Assembly (NCBI GenBank): GCA_018654255.1
Contig: JABILX010000003.1
Span: forward strand, 139,030-203,029
Length of the DNA stretch: 64,000 nt
Source: Candidatus Peregrinibacteria bacterium
GTDB taxonomy: Bacteria > Patescibacteriota > Gracilibacteria > UBA1369 > LOWO2-01-FULL-3
Reading direction: 5' to 3'
Part shown: positions 34,708 to 42,440 of the stretch, one piece after another
How positions within the stretch are numbered: position 1 is the first letter of the stretch
How the letters are laid out: each line of letters starts with the position of its first letter
The notes under the pieces: model-generated
What the model saw: only the letters and a program-made list of their open reading frames with translations
The model's database searches: none
What the model was told of the DNA's origin: nothing
Program-made: the position numbers and the translations under genes

Positions 34708-35925
34708 CTACGATACAACTCCGATCTTTTTTCTCAACTCTTGCCTCCTCTTGTCAGAAACAAAAGCAGCCTCCACCCCATATTGAGTCATCCTGACCAC
34801 ATCCTCGGGAGAAATCCTCAAAGCATCGGCATTCCTAATCAACAACTCTCTCACGCTTTCACTTCCAAAACTAAGCGGATCGTCAGTTCCAACAGAAACA
34901 CTAATTCCATGATCCAAAAACTGCCTTAAAGGATGCTGAGAAACTGGCATATATCCCAAAAGGTCATTGCTCACAGGACAAGTCTCTACATGAACACCTT
35001 TGTCCCTACAATAATCCATAAGTCTAGGATCAGAAATCAAAGATGTTCCATGACCTATTCTTCTCGCCCCAACATCAATCGCCTCACTAATAAAAGAAGC
35101 AGGAGCTTTCTCAAAACGAGGAGGCCTAGACTGCTCCCCCGCATGAATAGTAATCGGAGCACCAGCTTCACGAACAGGAGCGATCACATCCCTAAATTTA
35201 GAAGGCGGAAATCCTGGTTCAACACCAGCTAAATCCAAACCAAGAGGAAAATCAGAAGTATGCATCTTTGCAACAACATCAACAACACCTTCGGCATATT
35301 GATCCGCTTTTTGTTTACTGAAACAAGCAATGTAAGTAGCACTCAACCCACTCTTCTCGTACATAGATCGAATACCATCATGAATAGCCCCAATAACCTC
35401 CTCATAAGACGGCTCCCCGTCAACAGCAGCCTTATAAGTATAAGGTGACCCACGAAACTCCAAATGGACACAACCTTTTAACGCCTGCTCCTGGATCTGC
35501 CATCTAGTCACATCACGAAGATCTTCAAGAGACTTAATCACTGACAAAGGGACGGAAAGCGATGATAAAAAGTTCCGAAAACCCTTCGGAGTCTTGAAAG
35601 TAGGAATAATTTGCCTAAAATATTCTTGAATCGATTCAGGGTCTTGAGGATCAAGAGGAAGAGCTTCATCACTCTTATATTTCAAAATCTTCTCCACCTT
35701 ATTCCTCTGAGCCAAAGTAGCCACCATCTCTGGACTAAGACCAGCCTCCAAATGCCTATGCAAATCAACAAATGGAACATCTTCAAAACCTAAACCATTA
35801 TCAGAAGACACAGCTCCTCCCCTAAAAATCAAAGACGGTGCACACCCAGCCACAACAGCCACACCAGTCAACCCAGCACCTAACTTCAAAAAATCACGCC
35901 TATCCATGGTTTTATTCTTGCCCAT
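34708..35925 (-). CDS. Adenosine deaminase family protein, Tat-exported lipoprotein
   Basis: The 405-aa protein has the metal-dependent deaminase signature: VDLHRHLEAG (HxH), ITIHAGEQSR, RRIGHGTSL, ETCPVSN and VGTDDPLSFG. The family converts adenosine to inosine; substrate range cannot be fixed from sequence. The N-terminus MDRRDFLKLGAGLTG is a twin-arginine signal (R9-R10) that ends in a lipobox VVAGC (Cys28). The enzyme should thus be folded before export and anchored outside the cell. That is unusual for this family and suits nucleoside scavenging. Confidence 0.85.
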   Translation of the reverse strand: MGKNKTMDRRDFLKLGAGLTGVAVVAGCAPSLIFRGGAVSSDNGLGFEDVPFVDLHRHLEAGLSPEMVATLAQRNKVEKILKYKSDEALPLDPQDPESIQEYFRQIIPTFKTPKGFRNFLSSLSVPLSVIKSLEDLRDVTRWQIQEQALKGCVHLEFRGSPYTYKAAVDGEPSYEEVIGAIHDGIRSMYEKSGLSATYIACFSKQKADQYAEGVVDVVAKMHTSDFPLGLDLAGVEPGFPPSKFRDVIAPVREAGAPITIHAGEQSRPPRFEKAPASFISEAIDVGARRIGHGTSLISDPRLMDYCRDKGVHVETCPVSNDLLGYMPVSQHPLRQFLDHGISVSVGTDDPLSFGSESVRELLIRNADALRISPEDVVRMTQYGVEAAFVSDKRRQELRKKIGVVS

Positions 35926-36017
35926 ATTAACAATAGTTAAATTTTAAGTTTGGAGAGCATTCTAAGACTTTCAGAGACAAATTGTAAAGAGTTTTTCATA
36001 TAAGAATCCCCACAAAC

Positions 36018-36143
36018 TCATGAGTGAGAATTCTTCTTGAGCTCGCGTAGCATTTTTTCAGCGGGTCTTGTGGGCTCAAGCGAAAGAAGATTCGAGCGAA
36101 AACCTTTCTCGATAAAAAGATTAAATTCCTCTAGTTCCCTCAT
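36018..36143 (-). CDS. Possible 41-aa small protein after the 271-aa unknown
   Basis: A frame starting at the ATG 36143 overlaps the end of the upstream gene by 23 nt and reads EKGFRSNLLSLEPTRPAEKMLRELKK before a TGA. Composition is coding-like, but only a weak SD is present. It could equally be a frameshifted tail of the upstream gene. Confidence 0.25.
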   Translation of the reverse strand: MRELEEFNLFIEKGFRSNLLSLEPTRPAEKMLRELKKNSHS

Positions 36144-36936
36144 CAACTGCTTCAGAAACATCCGCTCGCCCTTCATCAACAACAGAAGAAGGCAAAAGCG
36201 CCTTAAGATCCTCAAAGGAAACATGCAAATAAACTCCTCCTTCCGAAGGGAGGGGTTCACCCATCTTGATCGAAAAACCTAAAGGCCTATTACTAAGAAC
36301 ATAAGTACAAAGCCGATCCAACCCAGCATCATCGAAAGTATGAGCACGAACCCTCAAGTGTCCATCAACCTCTCTCAAACTAAGATGGTCAAATGCCGTA
36401 CTAGATCCCCCAATATGACGCTGAACAACCTCATCAAAGTGCGCATTAGCCCAATGCAATTGAGGTCTCGTAATTTGATTAGCAGTTAAAGGAGCTTCTT
36501 CAACATATATCCCTGCAGGCTCACCCCTGCTAACCAGTTGAATTTCAAACTTATTCACATCAAAAGCCACTCGAAATTTACCCTCCCCCATCGGAGCAAC
36601 ATTATTTGTAGAATGACAATAACCCATAGCATTCTCCACCATTCTCAGATCACTATAAGGATGGCTCACCACAGTAACATCTACAGTAAAAACCTCTGCA
36701 GTCGCATGCCTCATAAATTTATCAAACTCAAAACCACAAGACGCAAGGCCTGTCTGATTCTTAAAAAGAACCTCAATCCTTCTCTCAAGTTCGGCTTTAG
36801 CTTCCCCTTCAGCACTCGCAGAATTGAATTCATCCGGCAAAGACATATCACCCCCTGGCCCGAATTTACCAGAAATCATTCGTAAAAGATCTTTAGTGGT
36901 TTTCGTTTCAACTCTAGGAACTTCCATTCTATCCAT
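36121..36936 (-). CDS. Unknown 271-aa protein
   Basis: No family recognised. Visible features are a polar N-terminus, a mixed alpha/beta body (AEVFTVDVTVVSHPYSDLRMV, KFRVAFDVNKFEIQLVSRG) and RVRAHTFDDAGLDRLCTYVL near the C-terminus. There is no signal or membrane segment. The longest frame starts at 36966, but that ATG overlaps the promoter -10 box. The Met at 36936, about 20 nt after the expected transcription start, is the better start. Confidence 0.65.
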   Translation of the reverse strand: MDRMEVPRVETKTTKDLLRMISGKFGPGGDMSLPDEFNSASAEGEAKAELERRIEVLFKNQTGLASCGFEFDKFMRHATAEVFTVDVTVVSHPYSDLRMVENAMGYCHSTNNVAPMGEGKFRVAFDVNKFEIQLVSRGEPAGIYVEEAPLTANQITRPQLHWANAHFDEVVQRHIGGSSTAFDHLSLREVDGHLRVRAHTFDDAGLDRLCTYVLSNRPLGFSIKMGEPLPSEGGVYLHVSFEDLKALLPSSVVDEGRADVSEAVDEGTRGI

Positions 36937-36964
36937 TTCAATCTGGTTATTATAATTAGGCGAC

Positions 36965-36992
36965 ATTATAACTAAGCCACCCCTTTTGTCAA
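36965..36992 (-). promoter_or_regulatory. Promoter of the 271-aa unknown
   Basis: TTGACA and TATAAT are separated by 16 nt on the minus strand. The -10 box overlaps the first ATG of the longest frame, which decides for a downstream start. Confidence 0.65.
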
Positions 36993-37004
36993 GCCCTTAA
37001 TATC

Positions 37005-37079
37005 TGGCAGGCCCAAGAGGATTTGAACCCCTACTTTTGGTTTTGGAGACCAACGTGCTACCGTTGACACTATGGGCCT
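37005..37079 (-). tRNA. tRNA-Trp, anticodon CCA, CCA encoded
   Basis: Acceptor AGGCCCA/TGGGCCT, D stem GTGT/GCAC, anticodon stem TTGGT/ACCAA around CTCCAAA, T stem AGGGG/CCTCT with loop TTCAAAT, discriminator G and CCA. With only a CCA anticodon seen and TGA used as a stop, the standard code is supported. Confidence 0.93.
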
Positions 37080-37169
37080 GTATTTTTAAATAACGCGCGG
37101 TAATTGTATAGCCGCCCTTTATCTTTTGCAAACACTTTTGTCCTCCAATTTAAAACTCAACACACCTTG

Positions 37170-37198
37170 TTTACAAAAGAGGACCGTTGTGTTATAAT
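37170..37198 (+). promoter_or_regulatory. Promoter of the 191-aa unknown
   Basis: TTTACA and TATAAT are separated by 17 nt, about 36 nt before the ATG at 37235. Confidence 0.65.
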
Positions 37199-37234
37199 AA
37201 CAAAGAAAACTAAAATAAATAAACCAACTATAAA

Positions 37235-37810
37235 ATGACCGACGTACCAGCAAGAATACTTCACCCTGAAGACATCCCCCTGGAAGACCAACACCCCGAT
37301 TTGGCAACCCTCCCAGAAGGCTTGAGACCAACAACACAAGGCGAACGAACTCGCACAATGCTATTGGACGAACTGTCCAAAGTTGGCGGAATATCGACTG
37401 CAATGCTCACAATTAAAGATCGTATGGAAGACGCAAACCAAAGCTGCCGTAACATGTTCAACATATATGCAAATGGATTACTTCCAGCAGACCAGGAAAG
37501 ATTCCCAGATGGTCACCCGCAAAAAGAATGGGTAAATCAATATCATCAACTTAAAGAAATCTACGACCTTCTCGATAAAGTAAGGAAGACCCATCAAAAA
37601 AAAGGAGAACAAACTGAAAGAGAAGAGCGAAAAGCAGAAAGGGCAACAGAGCTCGGCCAATCAGAAGGAGAAGTAAGAGTTAAAGCTGCAAGACAAATGA
37701 TTGACAAGAGTGTAGCCTCAATCACCTCAGCTCTTTCACGAGCAATAGGATTGATTAGAAAAATACCACAAGAATATCTCACATTCCAAAGATGGGAGTG
37801 GTACCCTTAA
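37235..37810 (+). CDS. Unknown 191-aa protein
   Basis: I do not recognise it. The first 40 residues are Pro/Asp-rich and probably unstructured. The rest is helical with a strongly charged coiled-coil-like stretch (residues about 120-155, KKGEQTEREERKAERATELG). No signal or membrane segment is seen. It has a strong promoter and an A-rich leader, and ends 14 nt before the convergent rpmG stop. Confidence 0.65.
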   Translation: MTDVPARILHPEDIPLEDQHPDLATLPEGLRPTTQGERTRTMLLDELSKVGGISTAMLTIKDRMEDANQSCRNMFNIYANGLLPADQERFPDGHPQKEWVNQYHQLKEIYDLLDKVRKTHQKKGEQTEREERKAERATELGQSEGEVRVKAARQMIDKSVASITSALSRAIGLIRKIPQEYLTFQRWEWYP

Positions 37811-37824
37811 TTAAAAAACTCCAT

Positions 37825-38004
37825 CTAATTCCCTTTCTTAGTATCCTTTCTCTTATGTTCTATATGCTTCCTGCATTGAGGACAGAATTTCTTCAATTCC
37901 TTGGTTATTCGCTCATTTTCACGCCTATTGTAGTAAGTAACGTAGTTTGCACGATTACACTCCCCACAAAACCATGTACAGTACTGACTTTTTCCTTTTG
38001 CCAT
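37825..38004 (-). CDS. rpmG: 50S ribosomal protein L33
   Basis: This 59-aa gene is shorter than usual ORF cut-offs. The translation MAKGKSQYCTWFCGECNRAN continues with YVTYYNRRENERITKELKKF and CPQCRKHIEHKRKDTKKGN. This is the L33 pattern: Asn-Tyr-Val-Thr, LKK(F/Y)CPxCRKH. Two CxxC pairs (13/16 and 41/44) fit the zinc-binding form. It faces the 191-aa unknown. No other ribosomal protein gene is near. Confidence 0.92.
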   Translation of the reverse strand: MAKGKSQYCTWFCGECNRANYVTYYNRRENERITKELKKFCPQCRKHIEHKRKDTKKGN

Positions 38005-38104
38005 CTAAATAAAGATTAATTTATCAGCCCTTTAATCTGGGCCAGCAGCCGTATTTTACAGAAGAGCGCCTAGAAGTCAAAGAAAAACTCCAACTCCCTA
38101 AGCC

Positions 38105-38701
38105 TCAAGACACTTTCACGGTTCCATCCTCATCTATTTCAACCCCAATAATTCCCTCAAGATCAACAACCCTCCTCCCCATATCATCACCAACAATCTC
38201 CTCAGTATCCTCCTCCAACACACCTATTCTGTGTCCAAGATCCTTCCCAAGCAAAGTCTCATCATCAGTTCGAGTTTTAGCATCAAATCCAAAATTATAC
38301 TTAAAAAACCATCTAAAATACATAGCCGCTTCACCAGCAGATACAAGATCAGGAATCCGTCTACCAGGAACCTCCATTTCATGACTTTGAGGCAGTTCTG
38401 ATCCAACAACAAGCCCATTGTAATAAGCATCCTGATAAACATCTCCAGTTCTCCTCATTCCCAGACCCACAAAACATCTCAAATCTTGGAATCCAAAACC
38501 AATCAACCTCATCCTCGCCCTAACAGGGATCATAACACCTTCAACAGTAGGATGGATTAAATTAAGATCAACTTCATATACACCAGAATTATACTCGCCA
38601 ATCACAGCAACATTCTCAGGCCTAGGCTTTGGCTGAGTATCCTCGCCCGGAAAAGTGTCTTCATCAGCAATCCTTGCTTTATCTTTTTCGTCCATTTCCA
38701 T
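38105..38701 (-). CDS. Unknown 198-aa protein
   Basis: No family recognised. The first 30 residues are charged and Pro-rich. Residues about 40-130 look like a beta-rich domain (VYEVDLNLIHPTVEGVMIPVRARMRLIGFGF). The C-terminal 60 residues are very acidic. It has no signal peptide. It stands alone between rpmG and the 165-aa unknown. Confidence 0.6.
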   Translation of the reverse strand: MEMDEKDKARIADEDTFPGEDTQPKPRPENVAVIGEYNSGVYEVDLNLIHPTVEGVMIPVRARMRLIGFGFQDLRCFVGLGMRRTGDVYQDAYYNGLVVGSELPQSHEMEVPGRRIPDLVSAGEAAMYFRWFFKYNFGFDAKTRTDDETLLGKDLGHRIGVLEEDTEEIVGDDMGRRVVDLEGIIGVEIDEDGTVKVS

Positions 38702-38763
38702 TTTTTAATTCTTAGTTAGGGTCAGTAATTTAACCACAACAACCCGCTTCCGTCAACCCCCTG

Positions 38764-38792
38764 TTGACCCAGAAGCAAAAGCACTCTAAAAT
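38764..38792 (+). promoter_or_regulatory. Promoter of the 165-aa unknown
   Basis: TTGACC and TAAAAT are separated by 17 nt, about 20 nt before the ATG at 38813. Confidence 0.6.
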
Positions 38793-38812
38793 ACGCACCA
38801 TTTCCCCAAAAC

Positions 38813-39310
38813 ATGGAACAATCAACTGCACCACAAATAGAAGAAAACCCCGTTATAAACGAAATATCAGAAGGTCTTTACAGGTTAATATTAAAACGCC
38901 TCAAAACCCCTTTGGTCAAAGGCCCCCTGCTGAAGCTCACAACTCGTTTTCACACAAACACCAAACAACAAGGCCTCACACACGCACAAATAGGAGAAGT
39001 CAGTCTGCTAATTTTCAATGAACTCAATAAAATTTTGGGTCGACCAGAGCTAGAAGATCCACAACAAGAAAACTCAACCCCAGAGATCGATAAAACCGTA
39101 GAAACAACAATGAAATCAGTTCACAAAATCCTATCAATGCCCCCACCAATCCCAGCAATATGCAAACAAATTTTAGCCAAAGTCCTAGATCGATGCGAAG
39201 AATTGATTTCAGAACACTCCCTCTCTCCAGAAGAAATTAAACAAATAGGAACAAAGACTTGGGAAAAAGTGAGCACAACAATCTTTCCGGACTCAACCAA
39301 CCAAACCTGA
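38813..39310 (+). CDS. Unknown 165-aa helical protein
   Basis: No family recognised. Predicted to be almost all helix, with a basic segment (residues about 22-50, LYRLILKRLKTPLVKGPLLKL) and a central polar linker. It has no signal peptide. It has its own promoter and is followed by the lipoprotein gene, which also has its own promoter. Confidence 0.6.
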   Translation: MEQSTAPQIEENPVINEISEGLYRLILKRLKTPLVKGPLLKLTTRFHTNTKQQGLTHAQIGEVSLLIFNELNKILGRPELEDPQQENSTPEIDKTVETTMKSVHKILSMPPPIPAICKQILAKVLDRCEELISEHSLSPEEIKQIGTKTWEKVSTTIFPDSTNQT

Positions 39311-39377
39311 ACATCCCCTAACTCCTGAACCCAAGGACGGTTGACAAAACTCCTGTTTCGCAGTAACGTCACTCTCT

Positions 39378-39776
39378 ATGAAGCTTGCACCAACACTCGC
39401 CCTAGTCGTAGCCTTAACAGCATGCGGCCCATCAGGCGAAAAATCAGACGAACGAAGGGCCGCACAAGAAATGTGCATCAAATTTGCAAAACGTGTCCGC
39501 AAAGACTGTAAAAAAATCGTCAAAACACTCCCATCAGGATCATGCAAAAACGTCTTAGATAAAGAAGAGGCCTCCTGTAATAAAGCCTACGAAAACTCCA
39601 GCGAAGAAGCCCTCAAAAGCACTTGCAAAACATTCGGAGACAGTATTACACAAGCTTGCAACTACAAAGGTAAAAAATCTCAAGAAAAATGTGAAACCAA
39701 AGGCAAAAAAAAGGAAAAAAAATGCCTGGAAGCGCTAGGAGTAAAAACAAACCCTGGAGCCACCGGTGGGAATTGA
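39378..39776 (+). CDS. Small Cys-rich lipoprotein
   Basis: A lipoprotein signal ends in ALTAC (lipidated Cys16). The mature 116 residues are Lys-rich and contain eight more cysteines, spaced as four probable disulfides, so the protein should be outside the membrane. TTGACA with TAACGT 17 nt later lies just upstream (around 39350-39380). The last seven codons (PGATGGN) and the stop run antisense through the 3' end of the tRNA-Thr gene. No family recognised. Confidence 0.72.
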   Translation: MKLAPTLALVVALTACGPSGEKSDERRAAQEMCIKFAKRVRKDCKKIVKTLPSGSCKNVLDKEEASCNKAYENSSEEALKSTCKTFGDSITQACNYKGKKSQEKCETKGKKKEKKCLEALGVKTNPGATGGN

Positions 39777-39829
39777 ACCCACGACCCCTCCCTTACCATG
39801 GGAGTGCTCTACCCCTGAGCTACGGTGGC
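39755..39829 (-). tRNA. tRNA-Thr, anticodon GGT, CCA encoded
   Basis: Acceptor GCCACCG/CGGTGGC, D stem GCTC/GAGC, anticodon stem CTCCC/GGGAG around ATGGTAA, T stem GTGGG/CCCAC with loop TTCAATT, discriminator T and CCA. Its 3' end overlaps the convergent lipoprotein gene by 22 nt. Confidence 0.94.
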
Positions 39830-39973
39830 TTGTTTTTCAAATACTAGTTAGACGACGCCCAAAGTGATTGCTCAGGCATTCTACAAAAACACCACCAAAA
39901 CCACAATAAGAAACCCCCTATTGACTTAAATACAAACCTCGTAGTAAGATCCGCCTCCATTACAAAACACACC

Positions 39974-40387
39974 ATGCAAAAACGCAGATTTATAGCTAGG
40001 GAAGATGAATTAACAACCTTTGAAGAAGCAGAGACGTTATTGGCTCAAAATTTACCAGAAACAGACATAGAAACAATCCGAGAAGCAGTAAGGAAAGAAT
40101 TGTTTCAAGGAGGAGTCCCCCCAACAGAATCAATATACGCAGTCAAAAGGATGACAGATCGAGCTTCGGTGCTTCGAGAATTCACAAAAGAAGGGGGAAG
40201 ATTTATAGAGAACAGGAGAGTCGGCGTATTTACAAACAAAGCCACGGCCCCAGACAGAAAAGCCTTAAAAGAAAAAGGAATATTAAAACCATCAGAACAA
40301 GATCTCCGAGACCACATGAGAGAGCAAATAATAGTAAGAGTACAAATCTTTCTCAACCCAAAAGCTCCACGCATGAAATTCCATTAA
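39974..40387 (+). CDS. Unknown 137-aa protein
   Basis: No family recognised. It is basic and mostly helical (FEEAETLLAQNLPETDIETIREAVRKELF), with a short beta stretch (GRFIENRRVGVFTNKA) in the middle and a basic C-terminus. TTGACT with TAAGAT about 18 nt later lies upstream (around 39920). Probably cytoplasmic. Confidence 0.6.
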   Translation: MQKRRFIAREDELTTFEEAETLLAQNLPETDIETIREAVRKELFQGGVPPTESIYAVKRMTDRASVLREFTKEGGRFIENRRVGVFTNKATAPDRKALKEKGILKPSEQDLRDHMREQIIVRVQIFLNPKAPRMKFH

Positions 40388-40570
40388 AAAACCCCGTATT
40401 GCCGCTGAACCTCTAATCTATACCCCGCTAGTTGCAAGGTGGGTGCCCGCATCTCCAAACCACGGCCTGAAGACATGTAGAGCTCCCTTAGTAGATTTAA
40501 GAGAGAGATTTTGAAATCCTGGCGTACAAAACAGAGTCCACTAAAACTTTATCAAAACACTCCTTAAAAA
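40388..40570 (-). other. Gene-free stretch with possible minus-strand structured RNA or terminator
   Basis: On the minus strand the segment contains GCACCCACCTTGC, a pairing AATCTA/TAGATT across about 60 nt, and ends GCGGCAATACGGGG followed by TTTTTT. It may be the 3' region and terminator of the 278-aa unknown gene. The CACCCACCTTG motif recalls part of 6S RNA, but I cannot fold the full rod shape, so I leave it unassigned. Confidence 0.3.
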
Positions 40571-40579
40571 TCAAACTAC

Positions 40580-41416
40580 CTACTCGGTAAATGGCGTATA
40601 ATCTATCTCCCCTTCAAAGTCAGCAGGGATCCTAGACCAACGATCTGTCGAGAACCCAACTGAAGGAGACAACTCCCTATACTTCCCAATCGCAATCCCC
40701 CTAACCTCCGGATCTCCACTAAACTTAATAACAGTCGAGATAGCCCTTGGAGTTTGAATTTCATCAATATGACGATCAAGTATCTCCGCGCAAGCAAGCT
40801 GAACATTAGGATCATGAGCATGCTCTCTCAAAACAGCGATCTCTTCCCAGGCCTCCATGTCAAAAAGACTGTCCAAAGCCAAATCCACCCTCTCAAAATT
40901 CTCATCATATTTAGCGACAAACAACATCGCCATGGGTTCACGAGCAAAAGCCTCCACATTTAGAAGAACCACATCATAAATAACACCTTTCTTTCTTCCG
41001 TAAGACTCAACTGCCTTAGGCTCATCTCCCAAAGAATATTTGTCAGAATCAAGTCCGTATGAAGAACCCAGTTCCAAAGCCAACTCACGAACAGCTCCCA
41101 ACCTAAACAAATCATCAACAAGTTGCTTGCAACTTCCCTCATGACGCTTAGCCACACCATTAAGCATTTTCAACAAAGCCTCAACATCTTCAGACTCAAG
41201 AGCTCTCTCCCTCAAAGCAGAATAATTCACACTAAGAGCATGCCAACTCAACCTACGCTCAAACTGCTCACACATTTTACAAACCTCATCAGCAGGACAT
41301 TCAGCACAAGCAACATGTCCTTTATTAATAGTATCCGGCCAACTATCATAAAGAACATCACCCTCCCCTATATACTTAATCTCACGATCTGGATCCAACC
41401 CTTGTTTTTCAACCAT
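40580..41416 (-). CDS. Unknown 278-aa protein with an N-terminal Cys cluster
   Basis: A cluster HVACAECPADEVCKMCEQF near residue 45 offers four closely spaced cysteines and could bind zinc. The rest is helical and repeat-like (EIAVLREHAHDPNVQLACAEILDRH, DPEVRGIAIGKYREL), resembling HEAT-type repeats; that is inference. The longest frame starts at 41497, but I use the ATG at 41416. It follows an A/T-rich leader like that of the gene at 62934, and the extension is Gly-rich and poorly coding. Confidence 0.62.
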   Translation of the reverse strand: MVEKQGLDPDREIKYIGEGDVLYDSWPDTINKGHVACAECPADEVCKMCEQFERRLSWHALSVNYSALRERALESEDVEALLKMLNGVAKRHEGSCKQLVDDLFRLGAVRELALELGSSYGLDSDKYSLGDEPKAVESYGRKKGVIYDVVLLNVEAFAREPMAMLFVAKYDENFERVDLALDSLFDMEAWEEIAVLREHAHDPNVQLACAEILDRHIDEIQTPRAISTVIKFSGDPEVRGIAIGKYRELSPSVGFSTDRWSRIPADFEGEIDYTPFTE

Positions 41417-41541
41417 AATAAATTTATTAATTATAAAAAAGGATGCAATTATACACCCACCCCAACCTTTGTCAAAAACTCCCCCACCCCCCCTCATTCA
41501 CTATAAGTGAGGAAAAGAATTGAAAAAATGTTTCGTTGATT

Positions 41542-41567
41542 TTTTTGAGCATCATGATGCTCAAAAA
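41542..41567. terminator. Perfect 26-bp palindrome, probable bidirectional terminator
   Basis: TTTTTGAGCATCATGATGCTCAAAAA is fully self-complementary, with T and A runs on its flanks. It lies between the divergently placed 278-aa unknown and the convergent side of the S2P gene. Confidence 0.5.
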
Positions 41568-41571
41568 CTGA

Positions 41572-41593
41572 ACCCTTGATCATGATCAAGGGT
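41572..41593. repeat. Perfect 22-bp palindrome
   Basis: ACCCTTGATCATGATCAAGGGT is fully self-complementary, starts 4 nt after the palindrome at 41542-41567 and shares its ATCATGAT core. Confidence 0.5.
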
Positions 41594-41635
41594 GAAGATT
41601 TTAATCAACAACATTTCTTTCAAACTTTTACTCGC

Positions 41636-42265
41636 TTAAATCCCGAACAACATCACTCCCCTCACAAACTCATACCCATTCATAATCACATACCTCACCA
41701 CCGAAACATCAAACAGCCTCCCCAAAATAAAAATATCAAACAGCATAAACACCACGAAATACTTCAAACCTTGCGACTGAAATTTCATATAAGCTCGCTC
41801 AAACTTCCGAGGAACAATCAGCCCCAAAATCTTACCACCATCAAGAGGCGGAACAGGAATCAAATTGAAAATCCCCCAAATAATAGACAAATCAAAAATC
41901 CACCAAAGCTGAGCATTCAAAACCTCGGGCAAATGCCTACCCGCATACTTCAGAGGCAACGCTACCGCAAACGCCAAAATAAAATTAGACACAGGCCCCG
42001 CCAACGCAGTCAACGCACTATCCCTCATAGGTTTCTTGAAATTTCCAGGATTCACTGGCACGGGCTTCCCCCACCCAAAATGCACAATCACCAACATCAA
42101 AAAACCCATCACATCAAAATGCTTCCTCGGATCCAAAGTCAACCTTCCATGCACCTTAGCGGTCGGATCCCCAAGATAATAAGCAACCAGAGCATGACTC
42201 GCCTCATGCATCGGCAAGATTATAACTATAGCTATCAAAAAATATATCCAATCTGCAATTTCCAT
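41636..42265 (-). CDS. Site-2 protease family (M50) membrane metallopeptidase
   Basis: The 209-aa protein carries HEASH (H20, E21, H24) in the first membrane helix and the third zinc ligand in NLIPVPPLDGGK. GPVSNFILAF lies between them. This is the compact S2P form without PDZ domain, as in Patescibacteria and archaea. It presumably cleaves membrane-spanning regulators or signal remnants. Confidence 0.93.
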   Translation of the reverse strand: MEIADWIYFLIAIVIILPMHEASHALVAYYLGDPTAKVHGRLTLDPRKHFDVMGFLMLVIVHFGWGKPVPVNPGNFKKPMRDSALTALAGPVSNFILAFAVALPLKYAGRHLPEVLNAQLWWIFDLSIIWGIFNLIPVPPLDGGKILGLIVPRKFERAYMKFQSQGLKYFVVFMLFDIFILGRLFDVSVVRYVIMNGYEFVRGVMLFGI

Positions 42266-42374
42266 AAGCAGATATTATCACAAACCAATCTGAAGTACCA
42301 CAACAGCTAAAAAACCATTAAATCGTTAACAAATCCCTTCTAATTCACAAAGTTTTCATCTAGAATGCAGGCGC

Positions 42375-42426
42375 TTTCACCCCCGGGCGCAAGCAAACCC
42401 AACCTGGGAAAATTTCACCCCCGGGG
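42375..42426 (+). repeat. Direct repeat in the smpB operon leader
   Basis: TTTCACCCCCGGG occurs at 42375-42387 and 42413-42425, 38 nt apart. Each carries a CCCGGG palindrome. A TAGAAT -10 box at 42361 puts both in the 5' untranslated region. Confidence 0.55.
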
Positions 42427-42440
42427 CTAAAACTCACCAA

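Noticed and set aside
37792..38019. 75-aa plus-strand hydrophobic frame
   Set aside because: It is the antisense of rpmG (L33), which is unmistakable on the other strand.
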